From an uncultured Oscillospiraceae bacterium (GTDB lineage: Bacteria > Bacillota > Clostridia > Oscillospirales > Oscillospiraceae): a stretch of 9,586 nucleotides of DNA. The notes beneath the pieces are model-generated. The model was not told the DNA's origin. It worked only from the letters and a program-made list of their open reading frames with translations, and searched no databases. The stretch is taken from NCBI GenBank assembly GCA_934597125.1, contig CAKTQM010000055.1:1-9586 (forward strand), in the 5' to 3' direction. Shown piece after piece: positions 1-6,344 of the stretch. The position numbers were made by a program, and so were the translations under genes. Positions within the stretch are counted from its first letter, which is position 1. Every line of letters begins with the position of its first letter.

Positions 1-573
1 CTGGTAGAGGAGCGCACCGGCGCCACCTATACCAATAAATTCTTCAAGCTGAACCCGCAGGTCAGCGATATCCCCGACAAGTTCGCCCGTGACATCAACG
101 GCGTCAAGCTGCTGGTTATGGGCACGGTGGAGACCGGCGGCGGCGGCTGCGTCTGCCCCGAGCATGTGATGCTCAAATCCATCCTCTCCGCTCTGGTGTT
201 CCGTAAGGACGATGTGGTTATCATGGATATGGAGGCGGGGCTGGAGCATCTGGGCCGCGGCACCGCCGGAAGCATGGATCGCTTCATCGTGGTCATCGAA
301 CCCGGCGCGCGCAGCGTGCAGACCTATGAAAAGGTCAGGCAGCTGGCCGCCGATCTGGGCGTCACCCGTGTGGACGTGGTGGCCAACAAGATCCGCGACG
401 ATGCCGACCGTGAATTTGTCCGCTCCCGTATTCCCGCGGAGAATCTGCTGGGCTTTATCAGCTACGATGCCGAGGTGATCGATGCTGACCGGCGCGGCCT
501 TTCCCCTTACGATGTCAGCCCCAGGGCCGTGGAGGAGATCCGGGCCATCAAGGCGCGCATCGACGAGACATGA
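1..573 (+). CDS. cooC: CooC/AcsF-type nickel-insertion ATPase, 3' part (5' end outside window)
   Basis: The frame is open from base 1 to the TGA at 571-573, and an internal ATG at 118 is not the true start because coding sense continues upstream. Missing are the N-terminal P-loop and the first third of a protein usually about 250-260 aa long. Visible are a GGGGCVCPEH stretch, whose C-x-C is the nickel/zinc-binding cysteine pair of CooC-family ATPases, and DMEAGLEHLGRGT, the switch-II-like family motif. The second CooC at 7770-8540 carries the matching NEAGLEHISRGT. The family consists of dimeric cytoplasmic MinD/SIMIBI-class ATPases that help load Ni into CO dehydrogenase or acetyl-CoA synthase. 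It lies 25 bp upstream of acsB on the same strand, so it is probably cotranscribed and may serve ACS maturation (AcsF role). Which metalloenzyme it serves is inference from position. Confidence 0.88.
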   Translation: MVEERTGATYTNKFFKLNPQVSDIPDKFARDINGVKLLVMGTVETGGGGCVCPEHVMLKSILSALVFRKDDVVIMDMEAGLEHLGRGTAGSMDRFIVVIEPGARSVQTYEKVRQLAADLGVTRVDVVANKIRDDADREFVRSRIPAENLLGFISYDAEVIDADRRGLSPYDVSPRAVEEIRAIKARIDET

Positions 574-598
574 ATAATTGAAAGGATGAAATAGATCA

Positions 599-2728
599 AT
601 GGGATTATTTGACAGAGTATTCAGAGGCTCCGACGAGATGTTTGCCAAGGCGGAGGCAGAGATCAACGCCGTCGTTGCCGAGCTGGGCGAGTCCGCTCCC
701 ATGAAGATGCCGGACACGGCCTACTACCTGTCCTGCATTTACGCCTATCTGGGCAAGAAGGTCACCACCCTGGGCGAGCTGCGCGACACCCTGGCCGACG
801 TGAAGGCCATGATGACCCGCGAGTATAAGACCAAGGATATCTTCACCTCCGGTGTTGGCACCGCCATCGCCGCCGAGATGATCGAGGCCTGCAAGTATGC
901 CCGCAACCCCGACCCCTATGCCGGCACCAACTACCACGGCCACTTTACGGATGCCGAGGTGCGTACCCTGGGCGTGCCCCTGGTTACCCGCGACATCCCC
1001 GGCTTCGTGGTTATGATCGGCCCCGCCCCCACCAAGGAGGAGGCTTTGGAGACCGTCAAGGGCTACCAGTCCCGCGGTATCTTCGTGTTCCTCATCGGCG
1101 GCATCATTGACCAGCTGATCGAGTGCGGCATGACTATGAACTTTGACGTTCGCGTCGTCCCCGTGGGCGAGGATATCTGGTCTGTGGGCCATATCATCTC
1201 TCTGGTGGTGCGCGCCGCCTTCATCTTCGGCGCCGTCCAGCCCGGCGATTACGACGGTCATATCGACTACTCCTTCCACCGCATTTTCGCCTTCGTCAAC
1301 GCCTACGCTCCCGTGCCCGACATCACCGTGGCCTGCGGCGCCGGCGCCATCCAGCTGGGCTTCCCCGTCATCACCAACGATACCGATGACATGTGGGCCG
1401 TGCCCAAGTCCCTCATCATCAACGAGAATACCCAGGATTGGATCGAGACCTCTCTGGAGGCCCGCGACATCAAGATCAAGGTCACCAATATCGACATCCC
1501 CGTGGCCTTCTCCAACGCCTTCGAGGGCGAGATCATCCGCAAGAACGACACCCAGATCGAGATCGACGGCTCCCGCGTGGACTGCTGCGAGTTCTGCCGC
1601 ACCGAAGAAGCCCAGAATATCGAGGATCACGCCATCATTCTGGACGGCCCCGACTTCGACGAGTTCGAGCCCGGCTCCAAGATCTGCCTGACCATCACGC
1701 TGGAGGTGGCCGGCAAGTCCTGGCAGACCGACTTCGAGCCGGTTGTCGAGCGTAAGTTCCACAACTTCCTCAACTGCATCGAGGGCGTCATGCATACCGG
1801 CCAGCGCGACATGATCCGTATTCGTGTGTCCAAGTCCGCCTTCGAGTCCGGCTTCCGTGCCCGTCATCTGGGCGAGGTGCTGTACGCCAAGGTCAAGGGT
1901 GAGTACGAGTCCGTGGTGGATAAGTGCCAGGTGCGCATCTGCACCCGTCCCGAGGGCTGCAAGGAGATCCGCGCCAAGGCCAACGAGGCTTTCGTCGCCC
2001 GTGACGCCCGCTTGAAGTCCATGACCGACGAGTCTGTGGATCAGTTCTATACCTGCATCCTGTGCCAGGCGTTCTCCCCCAGCCACGTCTGCATCGTCAC
2101 CCCTGAGCGTCTGGGCCTGTGCGGCGCCGTGTCCTGGCTGGACGCCAAGGCCACCAACGAGCTGGATCCCAACGGCCCCTGCCAGATCGTCCCCAAGACC
2201 CGCTGCACCGACGAGCGCCTGGGTGCCTACGAGGATGTCAACGAGGCCGTCTGCAAGTACTCCCACGGCGCGCTGGAGCGCGTGACGCTGTACTCCATCC
2301 TGGAGGATCCCATGACCTCCTGCGGCTGCTTCGAGTGCATCTGCGGCATCGAGCCCATGTCCAACGGCGTAGTCATCACCAACCGTGAGCATGTGGGCAT
2401 GACCCCTCTGGGAATGAGCTTCTCCGAGATGGCCTCCATGACCGGCGGCGGTGTTCAGACCCCCGGCTTCATGGGCCACGGCAAGCAGTTCATCGCCTCC
2501 AAGAAGTTCCTGGCCGCCGAAGGCGGCATGGGCCGCATTGTCTGGCTGCCCAAGGAGTTGAAGGATCAGATGGCCGACCGCATCAACGCCACCGCCAAGG
2601 AGCTGTACGGCATCGACAACTTCACCAGCATGATCGCCGATGAGACTGTTACCACCGACATGGAGGAGTTGTATGGCTTCCTCACCGAGGTGGGCCACCC
2701 CGTTCTGGAGATGGAGCCTCTCATGTAA
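599..2728 (+). CDS. acsB: CO-methylating acetyl-CoA synthase (CODH/ACS beta subunit)
   Basis: Encodes 709 aa, near the roughly 730 aa of the Moorella enzyme. It joins a methyl group from the corrinoid Fe-S protein, CO from CO dehydrogenase and CoA into acetyl-CoA in the cytoplasm. All A-cluster ligands are present. C486, C489, C498 and C508 (CILCQAF...HVC...GLCGA) fit the [4Fe-4S] cubane, with C489 bridging to the proximal Ni. C575-G-C577 (TSCGCFE) fits the distal Ni site. The N-terminal PDTAYYL, the central FEGEIIRK and HTGQR segments and the C-terminal MTGGGVQTPGFMG stretch are typical of the family. The start at 599 is preceded by AAAGGA at 581-586, a rather long spacing of 12. Extra cysteines occur at 329, 330 and 333 (DCCEFC) and in CFECICG (577, 580, 582). 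It sits between a CooC gene and a strong terminator, so it ends its transcript. It lies apart from acsD/acsC, with a reverse-strand block in between. Confidence 0.97.
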   Translation: MGLFDRVFRGSDEMFAKAEAEINAVVAELGESAPMKMPDTAYYLSCIYAYLGKKVTTLGELRDTLADVKAMMTREYKTKDIFTSGVGTAIAAEMIEACKYARNPDPYAGTNYHGHFTDAEVRTLGVPLVTRDIPGFVVMIGPAPTKEEALETVKGYQSRGIFVFLIGGIIDQLIECGMTMNFDVRVVPVGEDIWSVGHIISLVVRAAFIFGAVQPGDYDGHIDYSFHRIFAFVNAYAPVPDITVACGAGAIQLGFPVITNDTDDMWAVPKSLIINENTQDWIETSLEARDIKIKVTNIDIPVAFSNAFEGEIIRKNDTQIEIDGSRVDCCEFCRTEEAQNIEDHAIILDGPDFDEFEPGSKICLTITLEVAGKSWQTDFEPVVERKFHNFLNCIEGVMHTGQRDMIRIRVSKSAFESGFRARHLGEVLYAKVKGEYESVVDKCQVRICTRPEGCKEIRAKANEAFVARDARLKSMTDESVDQFYTCILCQAFSPSHVCIVTPERLGLCGAVSWLDAKATNELDPNGPCQIVPKTRCTDERLGAYEDVNEAVCKYSHGALERVTLYSILEDPMTSCGCFECICGIEPMSNGVVITNREHVGMTPLGMSFSEMASMTGGGVQTPGFMGHGKQFIASKKFLAAEGGMGRIVWLPKELKDQMADRINATAKELYGIDNFTSMIADETVTTDMEELYGFLTEVGHPVLEMEPLM

Positions 2729-2750
2729 GAGGAAATTTTCCAAATATCGA

Positions 2751-2789
2751 AAAGAGGTATTCGGGCAGCGCCCGAATACCTCTTTTTTT
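2751..2789 (+). terminator. Intrinsic terminator of the cooC-acsB transcript
   Basis: A perfect 14-bp stem (2753-2766 with 2770-2783) with loop AGC is followed by seven T at 2783-2789. It begins 22 bp after the acsB stop codon. The A-tract at 2751-2752 extends the pairing, but the minus strand lacks a long T-run, so it is best read as a plus-strand terminator. Confidence 0.93.
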
Positions 2790-2803
2790 CTGCCCCCATA
2801 ACC

Positions 2804-2850
2804 GCCGTTTATGTACCATTTTGGTACCGATAAAGGCCGTTTATGTACCA
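2804..2850. repeat. 15-bp direct repeat pair with an internal inverted repeat
   Basis: GCCGTTTATGTACCA occurs at 2804-2818 and again at 2836-2850, exact copies 32 bp apart. Between and overlapping them, GTACCA (2813-2818) and TGGTAC (2822-2827) form a 6-bp inverted repeat with a TTT spacer. It lies between the acsB terminator and the stop codon of the convergent amidohydrolase gene. Its role is unknown; it could be a protein-binding site or the remnant of a short repeat element. Confidence 0.6.
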
Positions 2851-2857
2851 ATAAAAA

Positions 2858-3712
2858 TCAGAATTTCACCCGAATTTGTCCTTCAGCGGCGGACAGCGTG
2901 TCCTCGGTTTTCTCGCCCAGCGTCTGGCGCAGCCATTGATCTTCGCTGAAAGTGCCCGCCACATGGGGCACCTGAAAGGCCCCCGCGTCGCAGCCCAAAC
3001 CGATAAAACCGCCGAGTTTCGCAACTTTCCGCACATTTCTCTGGGCGGAATGAAGGATGCGTTTTATCACCTCATCCGGGTAGCGCCCGCTGCCCAACAG
3101 GTTGCCGATCGTGGAGAGGGTGGGCACCCACACCGTGTCACTTTCTGCCAGAATATGGCAGGCGTCATCGTCCAGATACGCCCCGTGCTCGATGCTGTCA
3201 ACCCTTGCTATGACTGCATTTTTCACGGCTTCCGCTCCGTTGCAGTGAGCCATGACGGCAAAGCCCAGGTCGTGGGCGGCGGCGGTGAGATCGTACATCT
3301 CCGCACCGGTCAAAGGTTCCTCTGTCAAGACGCCATAGGCGGAAAAGTCCATCAATCCGGAGACCATCAGCTTGATAAAATCCGCCCCCGCCGCCTTTGC
3401 TTCCGCCAGCAACGCGCGGTATTCCGCCAGATCCGACCAGCTGCGGCCAATAAAGCTGCCGTAGTGTCCCTTTTTGCAGATGGGGAATGCCGGGGTGCGA
3501 TACGTGATGCCATAAGCCTTTGCCAGACTTTTGGCCCGCAGGCACACGCCAAACCGGTCGCCCCCGTCCCGCAGGTAGGTGATGCCTGCCGACTGGTAGT
3601 TCGCCAATCGCCGGTGGATCAAGGCGTCGTCTGGCCGGGGCCGGTGCCCGGCAATGGCGGCGCGCCAGTCGCTGCCGGACAGCAGCATATGGATGTGTAA
3701 GTCAGCAAACAT
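2858..3712 (-). CDS. Compact metal-dependent amidohydrolase (imidazolonepropionase/prolidase-like)
   Basis: Encodes 284 aa. An AAGGAG Shine-Dalgarno lies just upstream of the ATG at 3712. The metal-site residues of the amidohydrolase superfamily can be followed in order: H6-x-H8 (DLHIH) on strand 1, K114 (FIKLMVSG, probable carboxylated lysine), H156 (MAHCNG), H176 (SIEHG) and D242 (GCDAG). This is the full set for a binuclear hydrolase acting on cyclic amides, ureides or dipeptide-like bonds. Relatives are usually 380-420 aa and start with a small beta-sandwich domain. That domain is absent here and the protein begins directly at the barrel's first metal strand. No signal peptide is seen, so it is probably cytoplasmic. 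The substrate cannot be told from sequence. It is separated from folC by a terminator and a palindromic repeat, so it may be an independent unit rather than part of the folate operon. Confidence 0.85.
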   Translation of the reverse strand: MFADLHIHMLLSGSDWRAAIAGHRPRPDDALIHRRLANYQSAGITYLRDGGDRFGVCLRAKSLAKAYGITYRTPAFPICKKGHYGSFIGRSWSDLAEYRALLAEAKAAGADFIKLMVSGLMDFSAYGVLTEEPLTGAEMYDLTAAAHDLGFAVMAHCNGAEAVKNAVIARVDSIEHGAYLDDDACHILAESDTVWVPTLSTIGNLLGSGRYPDEVIKRILHSAQRNVRKVAKLGGFIGLGCDAGAFQVPHVAGTFSEDQWLRQTLGEKTEDTLSAAEGQIRVKF

Positions 3713-3750
3713 GGGGGATCTCCTTTGGTGAGGTGGATTTGCGGGGTTTT

Positions 3751-3838
3751 GTAGGGGGCGGGGTTCTATCCCTTCCGTTCAGTGAATTGAGCGGCTCCGA
3801 TCAATGGCGGGCGGGGTAGAACCCCGCCCCTACGCACA
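3751..3838. repeat. Palindromic MITE/REP-like repeat
   Basis: The left arm, TGTAGGGGGCGGGGTTCTAT near 3754-3773, reappears in reverse complement at about 3815-3838, ending GCCCCTACGCACA, with one or two mismatches and an extra G. The right arm itself contains a perfect 9-bp hairpin (3809-3817 with 3821-3829, loop AGA). The roughly 40 bp between the arms show no coding sense. The pattern fits a short non-autonomous palindromic intergenic element. Whether it recurs in the genome cannot be seen here. Confidence 0.5.
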
Positions 3839-3871
3839 GTGCAAAGAACATTTTACAAATACCGGATAAAC

Positions 3872-3900
3872 CAAAGCGGCAGGGTGCGCCTGCCGCTTTG
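3872..3900 (-). terminator. Probable terminator of the folT-folC operon
   Basis: A perfect 12-bp stem, CAAAGCGGCAGG (3872-3883) with its complement at 3889-3900 and a 5-nt loop, begins 4 bp beyond the folC stop codon. On the minus strand it is followed by a broken T-rich run (GTTTATCC), so termination may be only moderate. Confidence 0.65.
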
Positions 3901-3904
3901 GGGG

Positions 3905-5176
3905 TCATTTGGTTTCGTCCACGGCGTGGATCACGTCACCCAGCAGATAGAGGGAGCCGTAGCACAGGACGGTGCCGTCGGTTCCGGCGTGGTCGATGGC
4001 AAGGCGAACGCCCTCGGCCACCGAATCGCAGGCGGTGACGGGCTTGCCGAAGCTGGATAGATACCGCGCCAGCTCCTGAGCCGTCAGGGCGCGGGGGTTG
4101 TCCGGTGTGACGGCGATGAACTCCACCGCGTGATCCGCCACACTGCGGTACATGCAGTGGTAATCCTTGTCGCCCAGCACGCCGGTCAGCACCGTCAGGG
4201 GACGGTTCGGCAGATAATCGGTGATATTGCGGGCCAGAGCCTGAATACACTGGGGATTGTGACCGCCGTCAATGAGGAACAGGGGGTCGCGGCGGATGAT
4301 CTGGAAGCGGCCGGGCCAGGTGACGTGAGAGAGGCCCTGACGGATCGCATCCTCGGTGATTTTCCAACCCCGCTTTTGCAGGACGGCCAGCGTGGTCAGA
4401 GCCACGGCGGCGTTATGGAGCTGATGCTCGCCCAGCAGGGGGAGGTGCAGCGCCTCCATGCCGCCGAAATCGAATACCTGTCCCTCCAGCGAATGGGAAC
4501 GGAGACGGAGAGAATCAAAGTCCACCAGATGGAGGGCGGCGCCTACCTCGCGGCAGCGCTGAGCCACCACGGCCTCCACGGCGGGGGTGGAGCGGTAGAG
4601 CACCGCGTCACAGCCGGATTTGATGATGCCGCTCTTGGTGGCGGCGATCTTCTCCAGCGTATCGCCCAGCACCTCGGTGTGATCCAGGCCGATGTTGCAC
4701 AGCACGGCGGCCTCGGGCGGGCCAATGACGTTGGTGGCGTCGAATTCGCCGCCCATGCCCACCTCGCATACCACTACGTCGCATTGGCGGCGGGCAAACC
4801 AGGCAAAGGCGATGGCGGTGACCATCTCGAATTCAGTGGGCTGCTCGAAAACACTGTCGGCCAGAGGCTTGATCTCCTCGGTAATGGCGCACAGCTCATC
4901 ATCGGGGATCATCTCACCGTTGATCTGCATGCGCTCGTTGAAGCGGACGATGTAGGGAGAGGTGTACAGGCCGGTGCGGTAGCCCGCCTGCCGCAGCACC
5001 GAGGCCACCATGGCGCAGGTGGAGCCCTTGCCGTTGGTGCCGGTGACGTGGACGAATTTCAGCGTCCGCTCCGGATGGCCCATCCTGTCCAGCAGGGCGC
5101 TGATGCGCTCTAAGCCGGGGATGCTGCCTTTCCAGCAGACGGCGTGGATATAGTGTAAGGCTTCGTCAAGTGTCAT
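3905..5176 (-). CDS. folC: Folylpolyglutamate synthase / dihydrofolate synthase
   Basis: Encodes 423 aa, typical for FolC. It adds glutamate residues to folates, using ATP to activate the gamma-carboxyl group. This traps folate in the cytoplasm and raises its affinity for folate enzymes. Visible are the P-loop VTGTNGKGST (G46-T53), the TSPYIVRFNERMQING segment, EVGMGGEFDATN, NIGLDHTEVLG, K181 in TKSGIIK (the lysine usually carbamylated) and the C-terminal-domain motif DGGHNP (303-308). The ATG at 5176 is chosen because AAGGAG lies upstream and the ATG overlaps the folT stop as ATGA. An in-frame start at 5263 would add 29 arginine-rich residues read from folT antisense-frame DNA. The 4-bp overlap implies translational coupling to folT, so the THF riboswitch upstream probably controls both genes. 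Confidence 0.95.
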   Translation of the reverse strand: MTLDEALHYIHAVCWKGSIPGLERISALLDRMGHPERTLKFVHVTGTNGKGSTCAMVASVLRQAGYRTGLYTSPYIVRFNERMQINGEMIPDDELCAITEEIKPLADSVFEQPTEFEMVTAIAFAWFARRQCDVVVCEVGMGGEFDATNVIGPPEAAVLCNIGLDHTEVLGDTLEKIAATKSGIIKSGCDAVLYRSTPAVEAVVAQRCREVGAALHLVDFDSLRLRSHSLEGQVFDFGGMEALHLPLLGEHQLHNAAVALTTLAVLQKRGWKITEDAIRQGLSHVTWPGRFQIIRRDPLFLIDGGHNPQCIQALARNITDYLPNRPLTVLTGVLGDKDYHCMYRSVADHAVEFIAVTPDNPRALTAQELARYLSSFGKPVTACDSVAEGVRLAIDHAGTDGTVLCYGSLYLLGDVIHAVDETK

Positions 5177-5760
5177 TGTCCGGACACTCCTTTCTGAGCC
5201 GGTGCGGCCGCGGTGGGCCACACGCCGGCGGCGGTGAATACGCGGGAGCGGCACAGCGCCCACACCAGCAGCACATCCAGCACGCCGGTAACGGCGAACT
5301 GCACGCTGCGGGTGGCCAGCTTGGTGACGAAATAGGCCATCTTACTCTCGCCGCCGTAGATGAGGGCCAGGGAACCGCTTTGATAGAGAATGGAGCCCAG
5401 CACAAGGGCGGGAAGAAACGCCGCGGCGATGCGCAGGGGAGAGATCTTCTGGGTCAGCCAGGGGCGGAAGAAGCCCGCGCACAGACCGTACAGGATGGGC
5501 GGGACGCAGAAGATGGGGTTGTAGCCGTAGGGGGTGAAGAGGCAGCCGATGAAGTCGGCGGCGAAGCCGGTCAGGGCGCCGGGCAGCGGGCCGAACAGCA
5601 TGCCCGCGATGAAGATGGGCACGGCTTCGATGGAGAAGCGGGTGGTCTCGTTGGGCATGGGGATCAGCAGACGGGCCAGGATGACGCTCAGCGCCGTCAG
5701 CAGGGCGCAGATGGCGATGGAGCGGACGCTCCAGCCGGACTTTTCGGGGTGTTTGGACAT
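5173..5760 (-). CDS. folT: Folate-specific S component of an ECF transporter
   Basis: Encodes 195 aa, strongly hydrophobic, with about six predicted membrane segments (roughly residues 12-33, 45-58, 60-75, 84-99, 110-130 and 148-170). Motifs fit folate-family S components: FGPLPGALTGFAADFIG (56-72), the YGYNP loop (78-82) and a late R-S-V-Q (151-154). Such proteins bind folate outside and share an EcfA/A'/T energising module encoded elsewhere; none is in this window. The start ATG at 5758-5760 has AGGAGG at 5769-5774. The preceding leader holds a THF riboswitch, which strongly supports folate as the substrate. The gene overlaps folC by 4 bp. The C-terminal tail of about 20 residues is Ala/Pro-rich and probably cytoplasmic. 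Confidence 0.9.
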   Translation of the reverse strand: MSKHPEKSGWSVRSIAICALLTALSVILARLLIPMPNETTRFSIEAVPIFIAGMLFGPLPGALTGFAADFIGCLFTPYGYNPIFCVPPILYGLCAGFFRPWLTQKISPLRIAAAFLPALVLGSILYQSGSLALIYGGESKMAYFVTKLATRSVQFAVTGVLDVLLVWALCRSRVFTAAGVWPTAAAPAQKGVSGQ

Positions 5761-5766
5761 AAAAAA

Positions 5767-5794
5767 GGCCTCCTAACTAAAAAGTGGGAGGAGG
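5767..5794 (-). promoter_or_regulatory. SD-sequestering hairpin, expression platform of the THF riboswitch
   Basis: On the minus strand CCTCCT (5789-5794) is the exact complement of the folT Shine-Dalgarno AGGAGG (5769-5774). Inside, ACT-TTTT-AGT adds three more pairs. The hairpin is followed by CC and six T directly before the ATG. It could hide the ribosome site and might also act as a weak terminator. Which of these happens is inference. Confidence 0.55.
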
Positions 5795-5841
5795 TTGGGG
5801 AAAGGGTATGCAGTTGTTCCGCGCGCAGCGGGGGCCGCGCT

Positions 5842-5943
5842 CTGCAACAGCGGATGCGAAGATGGCATCGCGGAGCAAGCTCCTTCGTCCGGCGGCAACC
5901 TCCCATCCGACCGGCACTTAACGCGCCACTTCTACTCTTGCAG
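5842..5943 (-). promoter_or_regulatory. Tetrahydrofolate (THF) riboswitch aptamer
   Basis: Read on the minus strand, the element opens with CTGCAAGAGTAG and closes with GCATCCGCTGTTGCAG, so P1 is CTGCAA/TTGCAG. Between them are the conserved blocks GCGCGTTAAGTG, GGATGGGA, a GACGAAGGAGC segment with a GGAG-CTTG-CTCC hairpin, and CGATGCCATC, which pairs with GAAGTGGCG to form P2. The order and sequence match the known class I THF riboswitch of Firmicutes, which senses reduced folates and commonly precedes folT. The 3' strand of P1 (TGCAG) can instead pair with a downstream CTGCA at 5809-5813, offering a ligand-dependent switch toward the SD hairpin. THF binding is expected to lower folT-folC expression. 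Confidence 0.92.
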
Positions 5944-5996
5944 CAAGGGATGTGTCCGCAGCAGGAGAAGTGTTCCGGTCTGCGCACACTGTTTGT

Positions 5997-6025
5997 ATCA
6001 TACGCGCAGCGGAGGAAAAATACAA
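5997..6025 (-). promoter_or_regulatory. Candidate sigma-A promoter of folT-folC
   Basis: On the minus strand the -10 is TATGAT (5997-6002, 5 of 6 consensus). It lies 17 bp after TTGTAT (6020-6025), a weak -35. The start point would fall about 45 nt upstream of the riboswitch P1. A perfect TTGACA at 6060-6065 has no good -10 at 16-18 bp. Confidence 0.45.
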
Positions 6026-6066
6026 GCCAAAAAAGGAAAATTTTTATTTTTCGTCGATGTGTCAAA

Positions 6067-6102
6067 ATTTTCACAGGGCTGTAGGGCTATTTTCACAAGG
6101 GC
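6067..6102. repeat. Tandem 13-14 nt direct repeats in the divergent control region
   Basis: ATTTTCACAGGGC (6067-6079) recurs as ATTTTCACAAGGGC (6089-6102). The spacing is 22 bp, about two helical turns, so a regulator could bind both sites on one DNA face. They lie between the divergent promoters. No regulator is identified. Confidence 0.45.
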
Positions 6103-6168
6103 GTATAAACGGCGGGGCGGGGACGGGGAGAGAAATGGCCGTTTTGTAGGATTTGCACGAAATAAAGG

Positions 6169-6198
6169 TTGACAAAACCGCATGGTTTCAAGTATAAT
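6169..6198 (+). promoter_or_regulatory. Consensus sigma-A promoter for the methyl-branch operon leader
   Basis: TTGACA (6169-6174) and TATAAT (6193-6198) are both perfect consensus, spaced 18 bp. Transcription would start near 6205, leaving a 5' leader of about 150 nt before the small ORF at 6357. Confidence 0.88.
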
Positions 6199-6204
6199 TT
6201 CTAA

Positions 6205-6330
6205 TTGTAGAAAAAATAACAATGGGGAAAGGAATACGGTGAAAAACGCCGTGACTGCCCCGGCAAATGCGCGGCATGCGCGGCCCTGTGGTGCGAAGGC
6301 GAACATCGTTGTCTGGAACATAAGGGGGCC
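6205..6330 (+). promoter_or_regulatory. Structured leader RNA, candidate short cobalamin riboswitch
   Basis: The leader of a very strong promoter folds plausibly into a nested junction. AACAATG (6218-6224) pairs with CATCGTT (6304-6310) with one mismatch, GGGG (6224-6227) pairs with CCCC (6258-6261), ACGGTG (6236-6241) pairs with CGCCGT (6247-6252), and GCC (6283-6285) pairs with GGC (6298-6300). The motif order GGGAA, CGGTGAAAA, CTGCCCCGGCAA, GCC, GCGAAGGCG, GTCTGGAACA resembles the cobalamin riboswitch core (GGGAA, GGUGAAA, CUGCCCCGCAACUG, GCCACUG, GGGAAGGCG, GUCAGGAGACC). It is shorter than typical AdoCbl aptamers and lacks some peripheral stems, so a variant class or a different RNA remains possible. 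Corrinoid control would suit an operon encoding corrinoid Fe-S protein. Confidence 0.48.
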
Positions 6331-6344
6331 GTTTTTTCTTTTTT
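6281..6344 (+). terminator. Possible riboswitch-controlled terminator with long loop
   Basis: CGGCCC (6281-6286) is complementary to GGGCCG (6326-6331), which is followed directly by T6-C-T6 (6332-6344). The 39-nt loop is long for a terminator but contains further structure. The 5' arm overlaps the GCC that would pair inside the aptamer, so the two folds exclude each other. GGCCG can also pair with CGGCC just before the ATG at 6357. Confidence 0.45.

Noticed and set aside
118..573. ATG at 118 as the start of a short CooC
   Set aside because: The frame stays open to base 1 with family-like sequence, there is no ribosome site before 118, and the P-loop domain is expected upstream of the window.
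605..2851. 748-codon open frame antisense to acsB on the minus strand
   Set aside because: It mirrors the strong third-position C/G bias of acsB. Its translation is low-complexity (Gly/Ala/His/Leu-rich), it has no recognisable motif, and the sense frame is an unmistakable AcsB.
4130..5113. 327-codon plus-strand open frame opposite folC
   Set aside because: Shadow of folC; no family motif, and folC has every expected motif on the other strand.
5177..5263. N-terminal extension of folC from an ATG at 5263
   Set aside because: The added 29 residues are arginine-rich sequence overlapping folT in another frame. The ATG at 5176 has a Shine-Dalgarno and overlaps the folT stop.
6060..6065. Perfect TTGACA on the minus strand as -35 for folT
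   Set aside because: No acceptable -10 at 16-18 bp; TTGTAT with 17 bp to TATGAT is a better, though imperfect, candidate.
5795..6172. Short open frames on both strands in the folT upstream region
   Set aside because: They run through the THF riboswitch and promoters, lack good ribosome sites and show no protein-like composition.
6250..6257. CGTGACTG, as in the ZTP (pfl) riboswitch core
   Set aside because: The required downstream GGGGAGC-like and CCGCCUGGGCA blocks are missing, and the surrounding pairing fits a cobalamin-type layout better.
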